NCBI RefSeq assembly: GCF_963966145.1
Contig: NC_091056.1
Location: 1,612,001-1,676,000 of the forward strand
Direction: 5' to 3'
Length of the DNA: 64,000 nucleotides
Source of the DNA: Tenebrio molitor
Lineage: Eukaryota > Arthropoda > Insecta > Coleoptera > Tenebrionidae
Under the pieces are notes generated by a model, which worked only from the letters and a program-made list of their open reading frames with translations, ran no database searches and was not told where the DNA came from. Shown one piece after another: positions 61,406 to 64,000 of the stretch (position 1 is the stretch's first letter; each line of letters starts with the position of its first letter). Both the position numbers and the translations under genes were made by a program.

Positions 61406-62404
61406 TTAGTTCGTGGATTTCACGAGGTCACAATATTTCGCCGGAAATTTGACTTTTCTTCCTGGGCGTGTTGTGGTGTTTTCTACCAGTCTTGCATCAG
61501 CGTCCGTTTGAATTGCTTGGGGATTTTCACGGGTGCTGTTGGTGGGCTGGCTGTCATCTGTCAATGGTGCATTTGCTTCGACGTAAGCTGGTTTTAACCT
61601 GTCAACAGAGATTGTGTTTGGTTTGCCTCGAACGAGGACTTTGAAGTATTTGTCGCCGGTCGACAAAACACGGTATGGGCCATCGTACGGGGGCTGTAGG
61701 GGCTTCTTCACCGAGTCCACGCGTACGAAGACGAACTTCGCTGTGTGCAGGCTCCTTGGGACTTGTTGCTCCTTGTGGCATGTTGTTTTCGTGAACTGAA
61801 TGGTTTGCATTCTAGTTTTTAAGTTCGCGACGAAGTCTGTTGTTGGGTGTTGCAGCTGTCGGTCATGAACCTCTACAAGATCTGCTGGGAGTCGTAGTGT
61901 TGTCCCACAGACTAACTCTGACGGTGCTGCCTCGATACCTTCTTTGATGTCATTTCTGATCCCCAGGAGAACTAATGGAAGTGTTTCTGTCTTTCCACAA
62001 TTCCGTTGCTTGATGGGTGATAGGCTGTGGTTCGGATGCGTTGCATGCCTAATAGTTTTTGGAGAGAGGAGTGCCGATTCAAACTGTGTACCTCTGTCGG
62101 TTGTGATTCTAGTTGGTACACCAAAACGCCATATCCAGTTTTCACACAGTGTTTTGGCACAAGATTGTGCTGAGATGTCTGTTAATGGAAAAGCCTCAGG
62201 CCACCTGGTGAATCTGTCGATGGCTGTGAGTAGGTATTGTTTGCCCTTTGAGTACGGAAGTGGTCCAACAATGTCGATGTGGATGTGGTCAAATCTGGCG
62301 TCCGGGTTCTGGTAAGTTCCAATTGGCGCGGTTGTGTGCTTGTGGACTTTTGCCCGTTGGCAAGGGATGCAGGTTCTAACCCATGATGCGACGTCTCTTC
62401 TCAT
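61406..62404 (-). pseudogene. Integrase fragment of the CsRn1-like element
   Basis: Integrase inserts the cDNA. The reading starts MRRDVASWVRTCIPCQRAKV (second half of the zinc region), then HIDIVGPLPYSKGKQYLLTA (first Asp) and TTDRGTQFESALLS (second Asp). From about 62085 to 61975 the true sequence (with NGIVERQ, the catalytic Glu) is in another frame, so two compensating shifts destroy the active site. The C-terminal part has FVRVDSVKKPLQPPYDGPYR, the GPY/F module, and ends LVKSTN. Confidence 0.8.
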
Positions 62405-62828
62405 GTTGGGCCAGAAGTATTTCTTTGACGCGCTGCGAGGGTTTCCGCGATCCTAGTTCTTGCCCGGAGAGAAGCTGTTTTAGTTTTTGCGTTTCCGACA
62501 ACGAGAGGCGTTCTATGATGGCTTCTTTTAACCGTGTGTATTGTTCGGTGGAGTCTGGGGTTGTGATGACGTCTGCAACCTCAGCAGCTATCTCTGGTGA
62601 GAGTACCGTTAGCACATGGTAGAACTTTGTCTCCTCCTTTGTGATTCGCGTTGACGCCAAGTTGAATTTTGCTTCTGCCATGGAGAACCACAACTCGGGT
62701 CGATTTCCCCAGAACGGTGGTAGTGCAATGCTCGACACCGAAGTCTCTGCTTGAGGTGTGATTTGGTTTTCCTCACCTGGAGCCATGTTGCAGTGGTTTG
62801 TTGCTGATTGATGCGTCCACGTGGTCAT
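62376..62828 (-). pseudogene. Gag fragment joined to integrase by deletion
   Basis: Starts at 62828 soon after the primer site. LPPFWGNRPELWFSMAEAKF, KEETKFYHVLTVLSPEIAAE and LSLSETQKLKQLLSGQELG are characteristic of CsRn1-clade Gag. After RKPSQR the sequence is integrase (KKYFWPNMRRD read in another frame), so the deletion junction is near 62435 and the fusion is out of frame. The zinc knuckle is lost. Confidence 0.8.
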
Positions 62829-62864
62829 CGACGATTCCCAAAAATCCGCTTGATTTTATTTTTC

Positions 62865-62877
62865 TCGGGGTCACCAC
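62865..62877 (-). promoter_or_regulatory. tRNA-Trp primer-binding site
   Basis: On the minus strand TGGTGACCCCGA follows the 5' LTR after a single G. The complement, TCGGGGTCACCA, is the 3' end of tRNA-Trp. Confidence 0.75.
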
Positions 62878-63137
62878 TTTAGCGGTTTGGGTACTTGGTG
62901 AACCAATGACTTCCAACAACAACAAACGTTTTATTCAATAACAATTCTGAACTTTCAAAAAGTAAAAATAGCTTAAAGTTAGGATGTGGGTGCAGCGATG
63001 TTGGCCCAGTCGAGTCTTCGGGGTAAGAGAGCGAGATCCCGTCATTTTCCACCCTCGTACCGTCGGCTCTCCTTAGAGGGGGTGGTATCGGGGTGCGTTC
63101 CACTTGGTGCTTGTTTCGTGGCGTTTGCAGCGCTACA
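62878..63137 (-). repeat. 5' LTR of the CsRn1-like element
   Basis: Starts TGTAGCGCTGCAAACG on the minus strand. Longer than the 3' LTR by one indel near 63075. Confidence 0.85.
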
Positions 63138-63728
63138 GAGACTTCAAAATCTAAAATGATTAAATAAATTGGAAGTAGCGAAAATACAACAAATTCTAGT
63201 TATTCATCAAAGAAGAAAAATACCAATTTGTCTAGAATTATTTCTTAAACATCATTAATGAAAACGTTGTCCCGATTTTGCACTAAGTACATACTTATAT
63301 CTTTAATCGCATGTTCATTTAAAGAAATATGTTAAATCGAAATTAATACAGGACATGACAATCTTTTAAAATTAATATAGTAACGTCACTTACCAGAAGT
63401 AACTGTAATTGTAGAAGCGGATCCCGTAGAGTGCGAAGCAATGGAATAATCATCACCATCAGGAATTGGAGAGTTCTCAATTCGACGTCGTTTACTTTCA
63501 ACGAGTAATGACCGTTTGCCATGAAAACGTTTTCTTGATAGGCTTGCTGTGGTTGAAGTGCTTAATTCAGCCATTTCGCTGATGTCACTAATGATGTCGG
63601 TGGTCCGTTTATCGGCCATATCATAGTCATCTGCAAATAAATTAACTGTGGTTAAAAGGAACGTTTCAATAAACATATAATACCTGTCCTGAAGTGGATT
63701 TTGAACGAGACGTAACTCACAAACCGCG

Positions 63729-64000
63729 CTATTTACTGGTATATTAAACAAAATATGTTTTGGGTGATAAAATAATAAAGCATTGAATATTACTTATAAA
63801 TAAAAAAATTAAAACAAGATATTACATTGTGAGTAATAATGGAAATACAGCAAATCCTCTTTCGTGTGGAAACCGCATGGATTTAAATAATACATACATT
63901 AGATGCCTTGAACACTCTAACATTCTTGTCATTTAATTTTTCCACATGGTAGATTTTCAATTTAGATGATTTAATAGGTTTTATATATGTCATGTTGTAA
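63729..64000. other. Intron or intergenic sequence upstream of the last recognised exon
   Basis: AT-rich; no motif. If the gene continues, its 5' exons lie beyond the window. Confidence 0.35.

Larger units (their letters stand above)
61109..63137 (-). mobile_element. CsRn1-like Gypsy element, internally deleted
   Basis: LTRs: 5' 62878-63137 (260 bp) and 3' 61109-61348 (240 bp). They are nearly identical apart from a roughly 20-nt indel (GAGGGGGTGGTATCGGGGTG in the 5' copy only) and scattered substitutions. GAGA is duplicated at 61105-61108 and 63138-63141. The primer site TGGTGACCCCGA is complementary to the 3' end of tRNA-Trp, as in the CsRn1 clade. Inside is the start of gag joined to integrase; protease, RT and RNase H are gone. 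Confidence 0.88.
60981..63728 (-). pseudogene. Multi-exon gene of unknown function, interrupted by an LTR element
   Basis: Inferred exons on the minus strand: 63684-63728 (RFVSYVSFKIHFRT); a 53-bp intron with GTATTA...TTGCAG; 63394-63630 (DDYDMADKRTTDIISDISEM, SRKRFHGKRSLLVESKRRRI, ending ITVTSG, donor GTAAGT); a 243-bp intron ending ATTTTAG; then 63150-63138 plus 61108-60981 with the retrotransposon between. When the element and one GAGA copy are ignored the last exon stays open (MQAMTKLTQHIEQHTIILNE...) to a TGA at 60981. The protein is Ser-rich and basic with a nuclear-localisation-like KRRR and a helical C-terminus. I do not recognise the family; it could be a host gene or part of another transposon. 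Confidence 0.5.

Noticed and set aside
1..64000. CRISPR arrays, bacterial operons, rRNA genes
   Set aside because: No regularly spaced repeats, no prokaryotic gene organisation and no rRNA sequence are visible; tandem arrays are microsatellites or minisatellites.

Overview
This is a eukaryotic, AT-rich window, almost certainly from an insect. It is packed with the transposon families typical of insect genomes: Tc1/mariner, piggyBac, several hAT lineages, Mutator-like, jockey, CR1-like, R1 and R4/Dong LINEs, and Ty3/Gypsy elements. I found no bacterial operons, no CRISPR array, no rRNA and no convincing tRNA gene. The only convincing non-transposon candidate is a small multi-exon gene at the right end (about 60.98-63.73 kb, minus strand), and it is itself broken by a retrotransposon.

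Layout. 0-5.5 kb: a three-layer nest (outer TIR element, a Tc1 inside it, a third TIR element inside the Tc1), then small MITEs. 5.5-12.1 kb: a broken piggyBac, a LINE tail, a ZBED-type hAT pseudogene split by two MITEs, and a deletion-derivative piggyBac with TTAA ends. 12.5-19.4 kb: a hAT with a perfect 8-bp duplication, LINE 3' ends, Harbinger-like and Crypton-like scraps, an R1-like LINE, a foldback, and a YqaJ-nuclease pseudogene. 19.5-23.05 kb: an intact 1196-codon R4/Dong-type ORF. 23.1-27.6 kb: a CR1/jockey-group LINE carrying two insertions and an internal inversion. 27.6-36.6 kb: a second Mutator-like/YqaJ pseudogene, MITEs, a MULE fragment and a ZMYM1-type hAT. 36.7-45.8 kb: one 9.1-kb transposon flanked by TTAA that splits a jockey element in two. 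46.5-47.1 kb: a 624-bp palindrome. 47.3-56.9 kb: a complete young Ty3/Gypsy retrotransposon. 57-64 kb: degenerate LTR sequence, a MITE, and a CsRn1-like deletion derivative sitting in an exon.

The most notable results come from reading element junctions. (1) 36711-45843 is a TTAA-flanked element with 18-bp TIRs. It encodes a Mutator-like transposase followed by a YqaJ-type exonuclease, and the jockey frame resumes exactly across one TTAA. (2) The same transposase/nuclease family occurs in two more places in the window. (3) The Gypsy element has a textbook -1 frameshift signal: a GGGAAAC heptamer in the gag frame, an 8-nt spacer and a 10-bp stem. (4) The CsRn1-like element lost protease, RT and RNase H, and lies inside an exon whose frame is restored if the element and one duplicated tetranucleotide are discounted.

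All family calls rest on motifs read by eye. Element boundaries come from inverted repeats and target duplications that can be seen directly. Function calls for degenerate fragments are inference.
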